Origin: Odontocerum albicorne
Taxonomy: Eukaryota; Arthropoda; Insecta; Trichoptera; Odontoceridae
DNA length: 64,000 nucleotides
Direction: 5' to 3'
Assembly: GCA_949825065.1 (NCBI GenBank)
Contig: OX463838.1
Location: 2,954,251 to 3,018,250, forward strand
A model generated the notes under the pieces. That model saw only the letters and a list, made by a program, of their open reading frames with translations, had not been told where the DNA came from and ran no database searches. The position numbers and the translations under genes were made by a program. This document shows positions 29,056-41,250 of the stretch, one piece after another (position 1 is the stretch's first letter; every line of letters begins with the position of its first letter).

Positions 29056-30037
29056 TACGAGGGAAGGTCAATAAATTAACGGAACGAAGGTTTAAAGGGA
29101 GAGGGTGGTAGTGCGTATGCGCAAGGTCCAATAATATGACTCATTATTAGTAATGTATATTCACCATGTTTTAGTGTAATTTTGACAGTATTGTTTAAGA
29201 TATCATCGGGAGAGTACAAACTTGAATAACATCCCAAGTATTGAAAATGTTAGCGGTTTGCGGGAACTGTTACCCTGGAAAAATTATGGTTTGCAAGTGG
29301 CATAGCCAAAAGGCTATGCTTAAAAAGCAAGGGAGAGAATCAATTGAAGACAACCTCCAACCAGGACGGCCTGTGGAGGCCACTTCTTCAAACATCGTCA
29401 CCTACAACCATTTTGAATATTCTCTATCAGCATCTAGGGATGTCATGCAAGATGGGTACCCAGAATGCTCATGCCACTTCAAAAACAACAATGCGTCGAA
29501 TGTTAAGGACAGTTTTTGGACCTCTGCAGAAACAACAAAGATGAGATTTTGAGCCGAATCGTTGCTGGAGATGAAACTTGGGTTCATCACTATGAGCCTG
29601 AGTCAAAACAGGATTTGAAAGTCATACTGCTGATAGATTACAAATATAAGAGCATCACAATAACTGAATAGTACTACTCTGGTCTGCTGATGCAGTTAAA
29701 TTAAGCTGTGAATGAGAAAAGGAGAGCAAAATGGACAAAAGGGGTGCTCCTTTTGCATGACAATGCAACTGTGGCTTACAAACATTAAATCACCCTCCTT
29801 ACAACCCAGACCTGGCTCCGTTTGACTATTATTTGATTCCAAATATGAAAAAAGAACTTCGAGGGAAGACATTCACGGAAGACGAAGAATTTAAAAGTGT
29901 AATTTCGCCTTTTTTTTCGTAGGTATAATTAAGCTTATTGAAATATTTGAAAATGTATCAGAGTTAACATTGAAAATAAAAAAATGTATTTTCTCCTTTT
30001 CCCTCTTCATCCCGCGAATTAATTACTTACCCTCGTA
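29056..30037 (+). mobile_element. mariner transposon, second lineage, defective
   Basis: Element 29058-30035 between TA duplications. The ends are CGAGGGAAGGTCAATAAATT and, inverted, CGAGGGTAAGTAATTAATTC. Transposase pieces on the plus strand: VCKWHSQKAM and SIEDNLQPGRP (N-terminal domain), SRIVAGDETWVHHYEPESKQ at 29551 (first catalytic Asp in DETW), LLLHDN at 29756 (second Asp) and YNPDLAPFDYYL at about 29800 (third Asp). The last two lie about 22 codons apart instead of 34, and frameshifts separate the blocks. At 978 bp the element is shorter than an intact mariner of about 1.3 kb. Confidence 0.85.
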
Positions 30038-31844
30038 CCAACTGTTTTTTCGAATAGAGGTATATATATTTTTACTTTATCATAAAACACCTTGGAATTG
30101 TAAGTATATTATTCAAAATCTTATTTCTCAATTTTAATTTACAAACTTGTGATTCAAACATTATTAATTTTAATAAAAAAAAAAGATCTTGTTGGCAACG
30201 CTACCGAGCTGTGAATAACCTAAAGAGACGCGTCTTATGACATCCCACTGTTCCTCTTATACCTATCTACTCGTATATCTAAACTTCATTAAAATGGTTT
30301 AACTACAAAGGCTTGATGGAACAACCCAACGATATAAGACTATGGCTGATACGTGTATGTCATATTCAAGAGTCTTGAAATTCAAAACTACTTGCCGACG
30401 GAATCTTCAACTTGATCTATCAATATTAGGCTTTCTGAAGTGTTATAGCTTGTACAACATAAACCAAAGCATGCAAGGTGTCATAAATTCACAAGATCTA
30501 TTTAATTAACAATCCAATAAGTCAATCGAGATGGACCTTATCTTGTATACATTGCAAGCCTTGTAACAACTTTATCGACGATGTAATCAAAAGTCTGTTT
30601 GATTTAAGACGCCTCTCTTGCACGCTTGTAGCCACATTACTTTTCATCAGTGGTTCTACGATGATCTCTTCTCTAATAATCGTAGAAGTATATTTTACTT
30701 ACTTTACTCAGTACAGTGATCCCCAGTAGTGTGGGGCGTTTTATACGAATGCCAGAAACAAGAACATCTTATTTTCCAAGGCCCCTCAGAACGAAGAAGA
30801 TCACTTGTTTTTCTTAATTTTTTGTAGAATTATCATCTAACACATTTTTTATTTCATATTAATATTGTCTAAACGTTAAAGGCAGAATTGCCAGTTTTAA
30901 TGGTCTTGTCAACAGTTGACACTAGATTCATTATCTATTCTGTTTTTTTTTATTTTACTAAATTTCATCGGGATTATTGCGAGGCGTGCTAAATGAGACA
31001 TGATATGATGAATTCAAAACCACAGCGTTCATCCACAGCGTACTGTGAGGATGTCATGTGTCCCAATGTATGTGAATCTGTCTCCTATCCAGATGAACAC
31101 GCCAGTACCGCATTCTTTTACTGCTACTTCTGACGATATCCTTTGGTTTGCAGGCTTGTCGAATGCGGGAGTTTCTGACATTATCTCTGAAATATTTTTC
31201 TTCGGTGATTCGTAATATTCTCATCTCGGATGTTCAACGAAGGCTCTTTATTAGGATATTCGAAGAAGGCAAATCGTGTCAGCTCTGGTTTCAAAATTAT
31301 ATTGTCACGATCATCCTGACACAGGTTTCATTTATTCGAATTTCACAATCAATTCGCATGCTTTGTTTTCTCATTTGAATAAAAAAAAATATATATACGT
31401 ATATATCATATCTTATTAATGCGTGATATAATAGTTTTGATGAATTGGTGAACACTTCTCCATACAATCTCTTCGTGCCTCAGAAACGTTATTACTTACA
31501 ACTATAACTTGACAGTAAATCATGGAAGTCGTACCTTCTGTGTTCGATGCCATCTTCTCTGGAGATTATGCGCGGTAATATGGCTAACAGCGTTTCGTAA
31601 TTCTCACCTTATGTTAAATGGATAAAGAACAGATTATCTTGAAAGAAATTTTAAACTGATTTTAAGATTAATATCGGAGATTGAAATGCTATTTCCACAT
31701 TGTATTATGTAATAAAAAAGCACATTTAACGGTTTTCAAGCTTTATTTCGAGACATAAATAAGTACATACATGTTTTATAATAAAATAAATTAAGATAAC
31801 ATACACTAAATATTAACGTTTTTTCCCTTCGTTTACCCAGGTAG
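30038..31844. other. Unassigned sequence, 1.8 kb
   Basis: No repeat family recognised. A 76-codon plus ORF at 31148-31378 has no known domain. The stretch 31000-31340 is of mixed composition and could be an old coding fragment; I cannot assign it. Confidence 0.3.
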
Positions 31845-32330
31845 ATAAAGCTGCAGTCGTGGCGGGCTGCCTGAGAGATGTCATATGGAGGAATAGAGAT
31901 ATAAGAACAGATAGCAAGGTACGCATTTATAAGACCTGTGTGCGACATATCCTTACATATGGCATCGAAGCGAGGGCGTACACTGTCAGGACAAAAAGTA
32001 TGCTAAGGACAACGGAAATGAGAACTCTACGCGCTATTGCTGGGAAGACTTTGCGTGATCGTGTAAGGAACACCACAATCCGAGAGGTCTATGAGGTCCA
32101 AGATGTGGTCAGATGGGGACGACAGCGTCGACGATACTGGTACCAACATGTACAGAGAATGAATTCCACAAGAATTCCATACATAGCTCTGCATGGGGTG
32201 CCGGATAGACGGCGTCCACCAGGGAGACACCCCCGAAACGATGGAGAGATAGCTGGAGCTCAGCATCACAGGAGGACAATCCTGCAGTAACAAACTCTTG
32301 AGTCTATAGAAAGCTTAAGAAGAAGAGAAG
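31845..32330 (+). mobile_element. LINE-B tail, longest open fragment
   Basis: The ORF at 31859-32290 (143 codons) is the C-terminal part of a non-LTR reverse transcriptase, beyond the catalytic palm. It begins CLRDVIWRNRDIRTDSKVRI and continues YKTCVRHILTYGIEARAYTV, then LRAIAGKTLRDRVRNTTIRE and VVRWGRQRRRYWYQHVQRM, with RRRPPGRHP after it. The tail ends in GAAGAAGAGAAG-like sequence. Upstream ORF2 is missing, so it is 5'-truncated and inactive. It is the least damaged LINE tail in the window. Confidence 0.85.
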
Positions 32331-32684
32331 TATACATTTCAATATATATATATCCAAACTTTAATCATATTGAAGATCATTTCAAGGAGACAATGTTATA
32401 TTCAATCCCATTAATCGAGATACATTTTACGATTACATTTATATGTATGGAGGCAGTCAAATTAAATATTTTACAAAAAATCGCTTTGTTTTCTAGATAA
32501 TACAAATTATTCTGTTAAAAACACTATTATTTAACCCTGTAGTTTTGTTCCACAAAGTTAAACCTGTGACTTTGATAAATTTTTAATATTTCTATTATCT
32601 TCAAGGTTTATTATGAAACGTTTGCTATGGATACGTTTGTATTCTTAGTCTAGATTTTGTAAGTATTCAAGTATTTGAAGACAC
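32331..32684. other. Unassigned AT-rich sequence
   Basis: Nothing recognised. Confidence 0.3.
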
Positions 32685-32845
32685 CCCTTTTTCGAAGTCT
32701 TATCAAAATTCATTGTTATGTCTATATATTGACACTACACACATGCACTACAGTCTTACCTAAAACTGAATGTGTTACTATCACATATCGACAGATCTAC
32801 AAAGTTTGTGATTTACTTATAAAATATATTTTTCTAAACATAGGT
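32685..32845 (+). repeat. REP-5 copy 3
   Basis: Opposite orientation to 10035-10232: ACACATGCACTACAGTCTTA, CCTAAAACTGAATGTGTTAC, TATCACATATCGACAGATCT. The 3' part is shortened. Confidence 0.6.
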
Positions 32846-32904
32846 ATTCAAACATGGAAAACTATCCAATATAATAGGCATATCCACCACATTTTTATTA
32901 TTAT

Positions 32905-33074
32905 TTTATTTTTTTAAAAGAATAGATATGACCGAAGTCATAGGTATCCTTGTATCCTCGAACACTAGGTGGAAGAAGTGCCTGTGTCGTTCGAGAGGAG
33001 TAGCACAGCGCGGGGTTTGAACCGATGAACTTCCGCACGGAAGTCAAGCGCGTTACTGCGCGGCCATGCACCTC
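32905..33074 (-). mobile_element. SINE-a copy
   Basis: Minus strand: GAGGTGCATGGCCGCGCAGT, GACTTCCGTGCGGAAG, B box CGGTTCAAACCCC, CGAGGATACAAGGATACCTA, ending in an A-rich run (T-rich on plus, 32893-32915). Confidence 0.8.
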
Positions 33075-33382
33075 ACATTATGCTGAATTTACTTTTTTCT
33101 TGGTAACATTTTTAATCTGTCTATAAGAAGAGTGGGTTCGATTCTAGAATTCGTGCTCCCTTGAGTAATATTCTGATCTCTATACAGCGTTATATATATA
33201 TTTTATTAATATTACTATTCGGGTTTAGACCACTGGAGCTGGCGCGGAACTCGCGGTTCATTATTACTGCTGTTAGTAATACTAATCAGTATGTAAATAA
33301 GTAATAACACCCGCATAAGTCTTGTGCGTGGTAGTCTTGTCGGCAGATGGCAGCCCAAAAATCTATTTTCCAAATAGAATTC
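33075..33382. other. Unassigned sequence
   Basis: GTTTAGACCACTGGAGCTGG near 33226 loosely resembles 62941-62960 (GTAGAACCACTGGAGTAGGC). Confidence 0.3.
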
Positions 33383-33480
33383 GATTTTTATTTTTTATAG
33401 TTACCACCAGGATGCAAACCCCAAATCCCGGGTAGAAGTTAAGCGCCGTATCATCTCAAATCCAGAGGTTGTCAGTATGA
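33383..33480 (-). mobile_element. SINE-b head, degraded
   Basis: On the minus strand GACAACCTCTGGATTTGAGA, ACTTCTACCCGGGATTTGGG and GTTTGCATCCTGG follow the SINE-b head in order, with the B box decayed. Confidence 0.45.
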
Positions 33481-33734
33481 CGGAGATGATAATAATTTAC
33501 TCCAATAGTAAATTTTTGGCAGTATTTTTTATCGAAACCCTCAATTTAGACAGAAATAATGTACAGAATTGAAGAAACGATGTCTACAAACAGTAGTAGC
33601 ATGTGATAATTTTTCTGAACGACTATTTTAATTTATAGTTTGAAGTAAACAATAGTCTAATGTATATATTGCCAGGTTTCTAGCACCAATTGGTCAACGC
33701 AAAATTTTGAAAAATTATATATTTTCATAATTAT

Positions 33735-34085
33735 CAAAAATTTCCTTCGAACCAGCGAAATAAAGGTACTCAGGAGTATCGCTGGAAAAACCCTTCGTGA
33801 TAGAGTACGAAACAGATAAATCTGAAGGATGTGCGAAGTTGAATATATTGTCAGATGGGGACGACAGAGAAGAATGTTCTGGAACGAACATGTATCCAGA
33901 ATGGCGGAACCAAGAGCCGTAAGAATGGACAGGGACAGTATCTCCCAAGCAAGCAGAATTGCAAGACGACCTCCCAAAAGATGGAAAGACAGCTGGCAGT
34001 CGACGTTACAAGAGGGAAACGGCGATGCATCACCATAACTGGCCAACAGGCCTAAAAGGAGTGGAAGAAGAAGAAGATAATTATC
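33735..34085 (+). mobile_element. LINE-B tail fragment
   Basis: Plus strand: EIKVLRSIAGKTLRDRVRN at about 33757, a stop, then MCEVEYIVRWGRQRRMFWNE, HVSRMAEPRAVRMDRDSIS and RPPKRWKDSWQSTLQEGN, ending NRPKRSGRRRR and a GAAGAAGAAGATAAT tail. It matches 5667-6153 and 38355-38745. Confidence 0.8.
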
Positions 34086-34427
34086 ATCAATTGGTCAATA
34101 TGTATTCCTTGCAAAAAATTAAGAATTGGTCTTTTTAACAGAGAATACTTTTTTCGCACAATCAAAATCGTATAAATGTCCAGATTCACATATATTGGAA
34201 AAGGCTTTTAATTTTAATTGAAATATCTCGGAAACAGTAAAAATTTTGTTACCATTTTTTGCCAGAAACATAACAATATGGTTAAGGTAATAATCGATGG
34301 AAAGAAAAAAAATCCGACTAGTAAGAAACCCGACGTTATGTTATGGATGAATGTAATGAAGACCTTTAATATCCTTATAAGGACGGGGGTCCTAAGATAG
34401 TTGATTAAATTTTATACACGTTTACAT
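34086..34427. other. Unassigned AT-rich sequence
   Basis: Nothing recognised. Confidence 0.3.
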
Positions 34428-34730
34428 AAAATGAAGTCCATAATTGAAGAGTAAAACTCATAAACCACATAACAACCATGTTTTTGATTTTTTTATGGAA
34501 AAACAGTCTATCAACAAGCGACCATATACCCATAAATGGCATAGGTATGTTATATGTGAATTCAAACTATAAAAATAGCTTTATACAATATAATTTGTAT
34601 GTTTTTTTATTTTTTACAAATAAAACGTTTTGTAGAAAATGTACAGTTTTTTTTCTTATAACTCTTTACGTATTTTTTGGCTCTTGAATGGTTTATGAGT
34701 TTAACTCTTCAATTTTACAAAAAATGGATT
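34428..34730. mobile_element. Candidate MITE
   Basis: Inverse ends: AATTGAAGAGTAAAACTCAT with AAACC on the left, and the inverse of GGTTTATGAGTTTAACTCTTCAATT on the right (34689-34713). About 300 bp long with an AT-rich, non-coding interior. Confidence 0.5.
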
Positions 34731-35220
34731 TAAGTCTCAAAATAATAAATTACAACACAATAAAAAAATATTCATGATTTCCTGTTAAGTGAATTAAGTG
34801 AATGATTCAATGTAAAAAAAAACTTTAACATTGAATGATAACCTACCGAAGAGGAAAACAAAAGAAAATATTGTTAAAAAAAGTTCATTAAAAAACTTAT
34901 CATGGCATGGAGTAGATTTGAACGCGTAAGACCTTCAAGTAAAAACCTTTTTCACCTAAAATACATTTATAGCCCATAATACAACTTTGAAACCAAAATT
35001 TGAAAATCATTTTTGAGTGCAAAATTTATATTTAAATATGTATGATAAACCGGTGTATAGATGCAAAACGGATTCAATATTTGAAAGGATCATAGCGTAG
35101 CTTTGTATGGGCTCGTATGAATTATTTATTTTAAACAGAATTTCACCATGAATCGTTATTTTAATATCTAAAAGTATGTTCATTTAATCTACGGAATAAA
35201 ACTAAAGAATACAATTGTTA
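34731..35220. other. Unassigned AT-rich sequence
   Basis: Nothing recognised. Confidence 0.3.
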
Positions 35221-36154
35221 TACGAGGGTCATCCAGAAAGTAAGGTTACAACATTTATGTAGGATCGACAAATGCTTGTATTTAATTGAAATTTACAGGA
35301 TACTTTACAAATATATTAAACTATTTTTCAACGTAATCGCCGCCGAGATTGAGACATTTCTGTAGTCGGGGCACCAACTTTCGTATATGCCAGTGTCATA
35401 GACCTCCGCCGCCAGCTCTTTCAGCCACTTCTTCACAGCTTCCTCGACCTCCTGATCGTTGCAAAATTGTTGAGGTGTAGTGACACACCCACGTCTCATC
35501 TCCCGTCACGATAGAGTCCAGAGAAGCTTCTCCCTCCTGTGCAAAACAATCTAAAATTTCACGCGTGGCGGTCACGCGATTTTGACGGTGCTCCGGTGTG
35601 AGCATTCTGGGCACCCATCTCGCACACAACTTCTTGTAACCAAGTTTTTCCGACACAATATTACCAAGGAGACTTCGAGAAATGTCAGGAAATTCTTCGT
35701 GAAGGTCGTCAAGCGTCACACTGCGGTCATTTCGCACTTGTTCTTAAATTTTTTGCACAAATTCGTCAGAAATCACTGCGTTGCCTCGTCGTGAGTATCA
35801 GTACGGTCTTCTCTGAACAACCTAACCCACTTCGTGACATGTTGTCGACTCATCACATTACACTACCATAAACTTTCACGAGCTTTCGATGGATATTCGC
35901 GACGGTATTGTTCTGCCAAGTCAAAAAACTGATGACCGCGCGGGTCTCGCACGGACGAGAGTTGGCGGGAGCGCACGACGACCTCTTCATCGGAAGAATT
36001 TATTGTGACTGAACAAAATGACCGACAAACACGCAAGAACAAACAAACTGACCGTTAGGATCCCCCCTACACGCCAGGTGCACCAACTTTGAAACAAAAA
36101 ATTTCCCCCGGCCTCAGGAACCCTTGTAACTATAGTTTCTGGATGATTCTCGTA
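35221..36154 (-). mobile_element. mariner transposon, third lineage, catalytic core deleted
   Basis: Element 35223-36152 between TA duplications. Ends: CGAGGGTCATCCAGAAAGTA and, inverted, CGAGAATCATCCAGAAACTA. The minus strand encodes the N-terminal helix-turn-helix part (MSRQHVTKWVRLFREDRTDT), VTLDDLHEEFPDISRSLL, KLCARWVPRMLTPEHRQNR and TGDETWVCHY (first catalytic Asp). The frame then passes straight into the C-terminal tail: QEVEEAVKKWLKELAAEVYD, followed by the KCLNLGGDYVEK-type end. The segment with the second and third Asp is gone. Confidence 0.85.
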
Positions 36155-37676
36155 TATGTATGTTTCTACGTAAAAAAGATTAACAAGTAATACACCATTT
36201 TTTTGTTATATAGGAAAAATCGAATAAAGGTATCTCAACCTAATAGGTGTGAAAATATACAACCTTAAAAAGATTTCATTGCATACAATCTTTTACAAAG
36301 CGTTGTTATGTTTCCTCATTTAAATCAAAAGAGTTAAACACCTTGTTTAATTATTTTCGACGAATATTTCAAAACATTATGATATATGACGAGAATTAGG
36401 TATATTTATTCAATATTGTTCATACAATTTTGTTATAAAAATTTAAATAAATTATTGTACTTAATTATATGAAATTCAATATCATACTGATAATTTGCAG
36501 TAAATTTTCAAGCTTCCAAATTGTTAATAAAAAAAATCAAGCCTCCCAAATTCGACACAACCTTTTAATTTATATTAAATCTTTACGGTCAATACTCATT
36601 AGGTATCGATTGCCCAGAATTGAGCATTCCTAAATTTTGAGGGTTTGCTGTTAACATATGTTCGACTTTGTTATTAAATTTGAATTCATTGTGTTGAGTC
36701 ATTTGTGAGTTATGTCCCCATTAAAAATACATGTATACCATATTTAAATAATCGATCAGAAATAACAGGAGTACATGAAAACATATAAGACGTTTTTTTT
36801 TAAATTTAATTAGACATTTTTTAAAATTTTCATTTCCATAAACGAAAAATCTTATTCAACAAAAAAAATATAAAATATTGTTGTTGCCAATTGTAAAGAT
36901 TAAATCGAAAATCCCCTTAAATGATTTTTTTATAATTTCGTTATTTATGTTATTTAAATTTAAAAAAAATACCATTCTCTGGAATCAAAATGAATACGTA
37001 AGCATACAAATTCGAACAAAAAATCTTTTCATCCAATTTGCAATTTTTGTCAATCAATTTTAACGTATATTCCAAATAAATGGAATATTTTCGCACGTAA
37101 TATCTATTTCTATCAAGAAATATATATATATAACTTGTCATTTAGACGAAAAGGTATAAATTACCATTTATCAGCAATATTATTATTTGGCGATAATTAT
37201 CAATTTATTTGCACATTTGCATATACTTTCAACGATCTGACGACTATATTTTTTTTTGCATTTTTTCAACTTGACATTGTAATGACCTAAATCGTCGCGG
37301 TTTTTCATAATTAATTTTAAAATCCTGTTTTCTTTGTCAAATAAAAAAAATATCTTAATATCAGGAGACAATAAGCGAATGTAGACCAATAAAATATCAT
37401 CTTTATTATGTATCAAACAATCCGGCAGTTTAATTCACCGCGTAACTCGGCAGCAACTCGTTTTCTCGCTCTGTTGCACGTTTGCATACGGGCGCGAGCG
37501 TGATGCAAAACCAAAAAAAAAAAAAAAACATAACGCTAAGCGCCTATTTGGAATTTGCGTAACTCCGCGGCAATTTTTTATCTCGTTTCTTCAAACTTGT
37601 TTTGTATAGAGTTAGAGTGAGAGATGTATATAAAAAGAGACATCCAAAGGTACGCTTTTGGAATTCGGTTAATGCC
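36155..37676. other. AT-rich sequence before the gap
   Basis: No gene recognised. 37440-37470 (GCGTAACTCGGCAGCAACTC) and 37556-37590 (GCGTAACTCCGCGGCAATTT) are two imperfect direct copies about 117 bp apart. An A-run lies at 37513-37528. Confidence 0.35.
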
Positions 37677-37876
37677 NNNNNNNNNNNNNNNNNNNNNNNN
37701 NNNNNNNNNNNNNNNNNNNNNNNNNNNNNNNNNNNNNNNNNNNNNNNNNNNNNNNNNNNNNNNNNNNNNNNNNNNNNNNNNNNNNNNNNNNNNNNNNNNN
37801 NNNNNNNNNNNNNNNNNNNNNNNNNNNNNNNNNNNNNNNNNNNNNNNNNNNNNNNNNNNNNNNNNNNNNNNNNNNN
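37677..37876. other. Assembly gap, 200 N
   Basis: Exactly 200 N. The round number implies a placeholder, so the true distance is unknown. It borders the TA array, which is the likely cause of the break. Confidence 0.98.
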
Positions 37877-38352
<476 letters not shown>

Positions 38353-38354
38353 TT

Positions 38355-38745
38355 GTCTTATTCTTATTTTAGGCCTGTTGGCCTGTTATGGTCTTGCATC
38401 ATTGTTTCCCTCTTGTGACGTTGACTGCCAGCTGTCTTTCCATCTTTTGGGAGGTCTGTTCGCTTGGGGGATACTGTCCCTGGCCATTCTTACGGCTCTT
38501 GGTTCCGCCATTCTGGATACATGTTCGTTCCAGAACCTTCTTCTCTGTCGTCCCCATTTGACAATATCTCCAACTTCGCACGTCCTTCAGATTTCTGTGT
38601 TTCGTACTCTATCACGAAGGGTTTTGCCAGTGATACTCCTGAATACCTTCATTTCGCTGGTTTGAAGGAGATTTTTGGTTCTGACAGTGTCGGCTCTGGA
38701 CTCTATGCTGTATGTCATTATGGGAGGACACATATATCATAAATA
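38355..38745 (-). mobile_element. LINE-B tail fragment
   Basis: Inverse copy ending at the family's GCCTAAAATAAGAATAAG tail. Minus strand: SEIKVFRSITGKTLRDRVRN-type sequence, VRWGRQRRRFWNEHVSRMAEP region and RWKDSWQSTSQEGN region, with small deletions. It abuts the SINE-b with only a few bases between. Confidence 0.8.
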
Positions 38746-38809
38746 AAAATATATATTTGATCCATTCTATTCGTAAATATGTTTTAGCCTTGTATTAAAC
38801 AAGTTCGTA

Positions 38810-38895
38810 CGTGTTCGTTCCAGAACCTTCTTCTCTGTCGTCCCCATCTGACAATATCTTCAACTTCGCACATCCTTCAGATTTCTGTGTTTAGT
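38810..38895 (-). mobile_element. LINE-B partial duplicate
   Basis: CGTTCCAGAACCTTCTTCTC through CCTTCAGATTTCTGTGTTTA repeats 38523-38605 almost exactly, in the same orientation. Confidence 0.85.
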
Positions 38896-39339
38896 TTAGT
38901 TGTCTTATGTGTATAATAAAAAGGATCCAACCCAAATATTAAACTGTTTTGAGATATTTAAAGAAACTTAACAGCGTGTATGGGATAAAGATGAAAAATA
39001 ATTTATAGATGATAAATAATTTATACAAATAAGTAGACATAGCAGGCTGAAAGTAAAACTCTGTTCATCAAAAGATCTAGGCTCATTTTAGCGACACTCC
39101 GCATCGAGACAACGCAGGAGGGCATGACCAGGAGTGCTCCCGATGTTTTTTTTAGCGCAGACCATGAATAAGGATGATTATTTTAAGATTATATTTAATT
39201 TTTATTCATCTGAAGGGCTTGATATATTATATATTCATATAAATGATTTAAGCATGCTTATTCAATATTGAAAAAATCATGTTAATTTAATTACAGTTTG
39301 GATTATTTTTGTACATAAACGTTCAATTGCTCTGAAACA
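38896..39339. other. Unassigned AT-rich sequence
   Basis: Nothing recognised; one GC-richer patch near 39090-39150. Confidence 0.3.
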
Positions 39340-40009
39340 TCCCCTTTTAAATGATTTGATTATATTGTGGCAAATTAGGACCATTATTTTAGCTTTTTCT
39401 CTTTTCGCTAGTGGTGAATCTGAGGATATATGTGCTGTTATATTTTAGAAAAAATGATTATATTATTGCTTGCATTTTTTTTATGGTATTATAGTTTATG
39501 TGCATTTTTTTATCCACTTTGCACGGATTTCTCCTGTTACACAAAGAGGGTCTGCTTCTAGCGTTAGCTTATTCGTTAGGAAGAATATCAGACAGGATTC
39601 TTCTCATACTGCTAGGTAGTACTGAGAATATATCAACCGTGTCATTCAGTTGGTTCAATATCTCTATACCACGCGTGACTGAGTGTTTAGCCATGATATT
39701 CGTCCTGTAAGTTGGTATGTACAAAGGTATGGATTGAAAAAAAAAACATCTGATGTTTTTGCGGTGGGGCTCGACCTCCTAACGATGCGATGTACCTCGA
39801 CTGAGAGAATGAGACCAGACCTTTTGATAGTTGCTCTCTTAAATATATTTTCTTTTTCATTGCCTTAACATATATGTGTAATTTCATGATATATATTTAC
39901 ATAGTATATTATTGTCAATAAACCTATTAATTTATTTAAATTTTATATATCAGCCATCTCACAAGGCTCATTACTTGTTCTCAGCAGCTGACTTACACCC
40001 ACAAAATTT

Positions 40010-40047
<38 letters not shown>

Positions 40048-40048
40048 C
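40010..40048. repeat. AT microsatellite
   Basis: About 19 AT dinucleotides with one phase break. Confidence 0.95.
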
Positions 40049-40136
40049 ATGTTAAACACACATTACTAGTTCACAGATCCGAGCTGCAGTCCACTCGTTT
40101 GATTTGACAACTCTCAGCAAAAAATGTTGTTTCATA

Positions 40137-40315
40137 TTGTTTATAGTTATGGCATTAACATTGTGGATGTTGAACGACGATGTAATTTGTTTTATCAACC
40201 ACTGTTTATTCCACTTTTTGTAACGGTATAACCCTACCGGTTTCAAGGGTTTCACCTCAACATCAGTGGAGCATAAACAAGAACGTGTTTGATAAAACAA
40301 ATTACAATATTGTTT
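40137..40315. mobile_element. PLE-1 copy, contracted hairpin
   Basis: Minus-oriented arm CCACTGTTTATTCCACTTTT, CCTACCGGTTTCAAGGGTTT, CAACATCAGTGGAGCA. The opposite arm is reduced to GTGTTTGATAAAACAAATTA. The outer flank ATGGCATTAACATTGTGGAT is present. Confidence 0.7.
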
Positions 40316-41250
40316 TATTTTTATTTCTTTGATTAATTAATCTATGACACAGACATTTGCCAGTCTATTCATGTTCACAAATGTATTACTTAACTAAATA
40401 ACTAATCTAATTTATATATTATAACTGTAAGTTAAATTCATTGTAATTTTCTACGTGTAATTTATTTTTAATAGTCATAATATTTAATTTCTTATATTTG
40501 GTCATAACACCTACATACTTATTTATAACTAGATAACAATTCTTAGAGCTAATTATTTCAACACTAGTAATTAATTATTTTGTTAACTTCTCTTTTTTTG
40601 TCCAAATTTGGACTCATTTTTCTCTCTTTACGCTGGCAATGAATCGGGTGTTGTGTTTGTATATGAAAGTGTATGCATTTATATTTTTAACTATTTTAGT
40701 ATATATGTATAGAGTTTATAATTGTATTAACTACTTATTTATTATTATTATTTTTATATAAAATATGCGTGCACAAGGGTGTTGACTGAAAAAAATTGAC
40801 GTCGTGGTGGCTGATCTCGTCCTCTATTGGTAGGAGTTTATCTCGGTTGGGAGGATGTTATGAGAAGAGCCCATACCCTTTGATAGCTTCTCTCTTAAAT
40901 TTATTTCATTTAACACTCCTTTAACATATGGTATATGTATGTGCAAATTTAAGATATACGTGTATGTACTCGTATATGGCATGTAAAGCCTTTTTTATTT
41001 TTTATTATTAAACAAAGTAAAATATTGTACAAATATTTGTCAAGGCTATACCTATACAAATTTATTACTTAACTAATCTTATTTATACATTATAATTTAT
41101 GAACTAACTTAATCTTATTTTCCTACATGTCATTTTATTTGTATTTTTTATAATCTTAATATATGATTTCTTAGAAATAATTAACACCTACATACTACTT
41201 ATAACTAGATAACAATTATTACAACTAATTATTTAACAAGAACAAGTCCA

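Larger units (their letters stand above)
39340..41250 (+). repeat. Region of direct duplications
   Basis: 39340-39430 and 39720-39900 resemble 40585-40650 and 40775-40970 (shared TTTTGATAGTTGCTCTCTTA or its variant TTTGATAGCTTCTCTCTTAA). 40378-40570 resembles 41056-41240 about 675 bp on (shared ACACCTACATAC and ATAACTAGATAACAATT). An ORF at 39498-39710 has no known domain. It looks like decayed copies of one AT-rich element. Confidence 0.55.

Noticed and set aside
33657..34046. Minus-strand 129-codon ORF
   Set aside because: Antisense of the LINE-B tail at 33735-34085.
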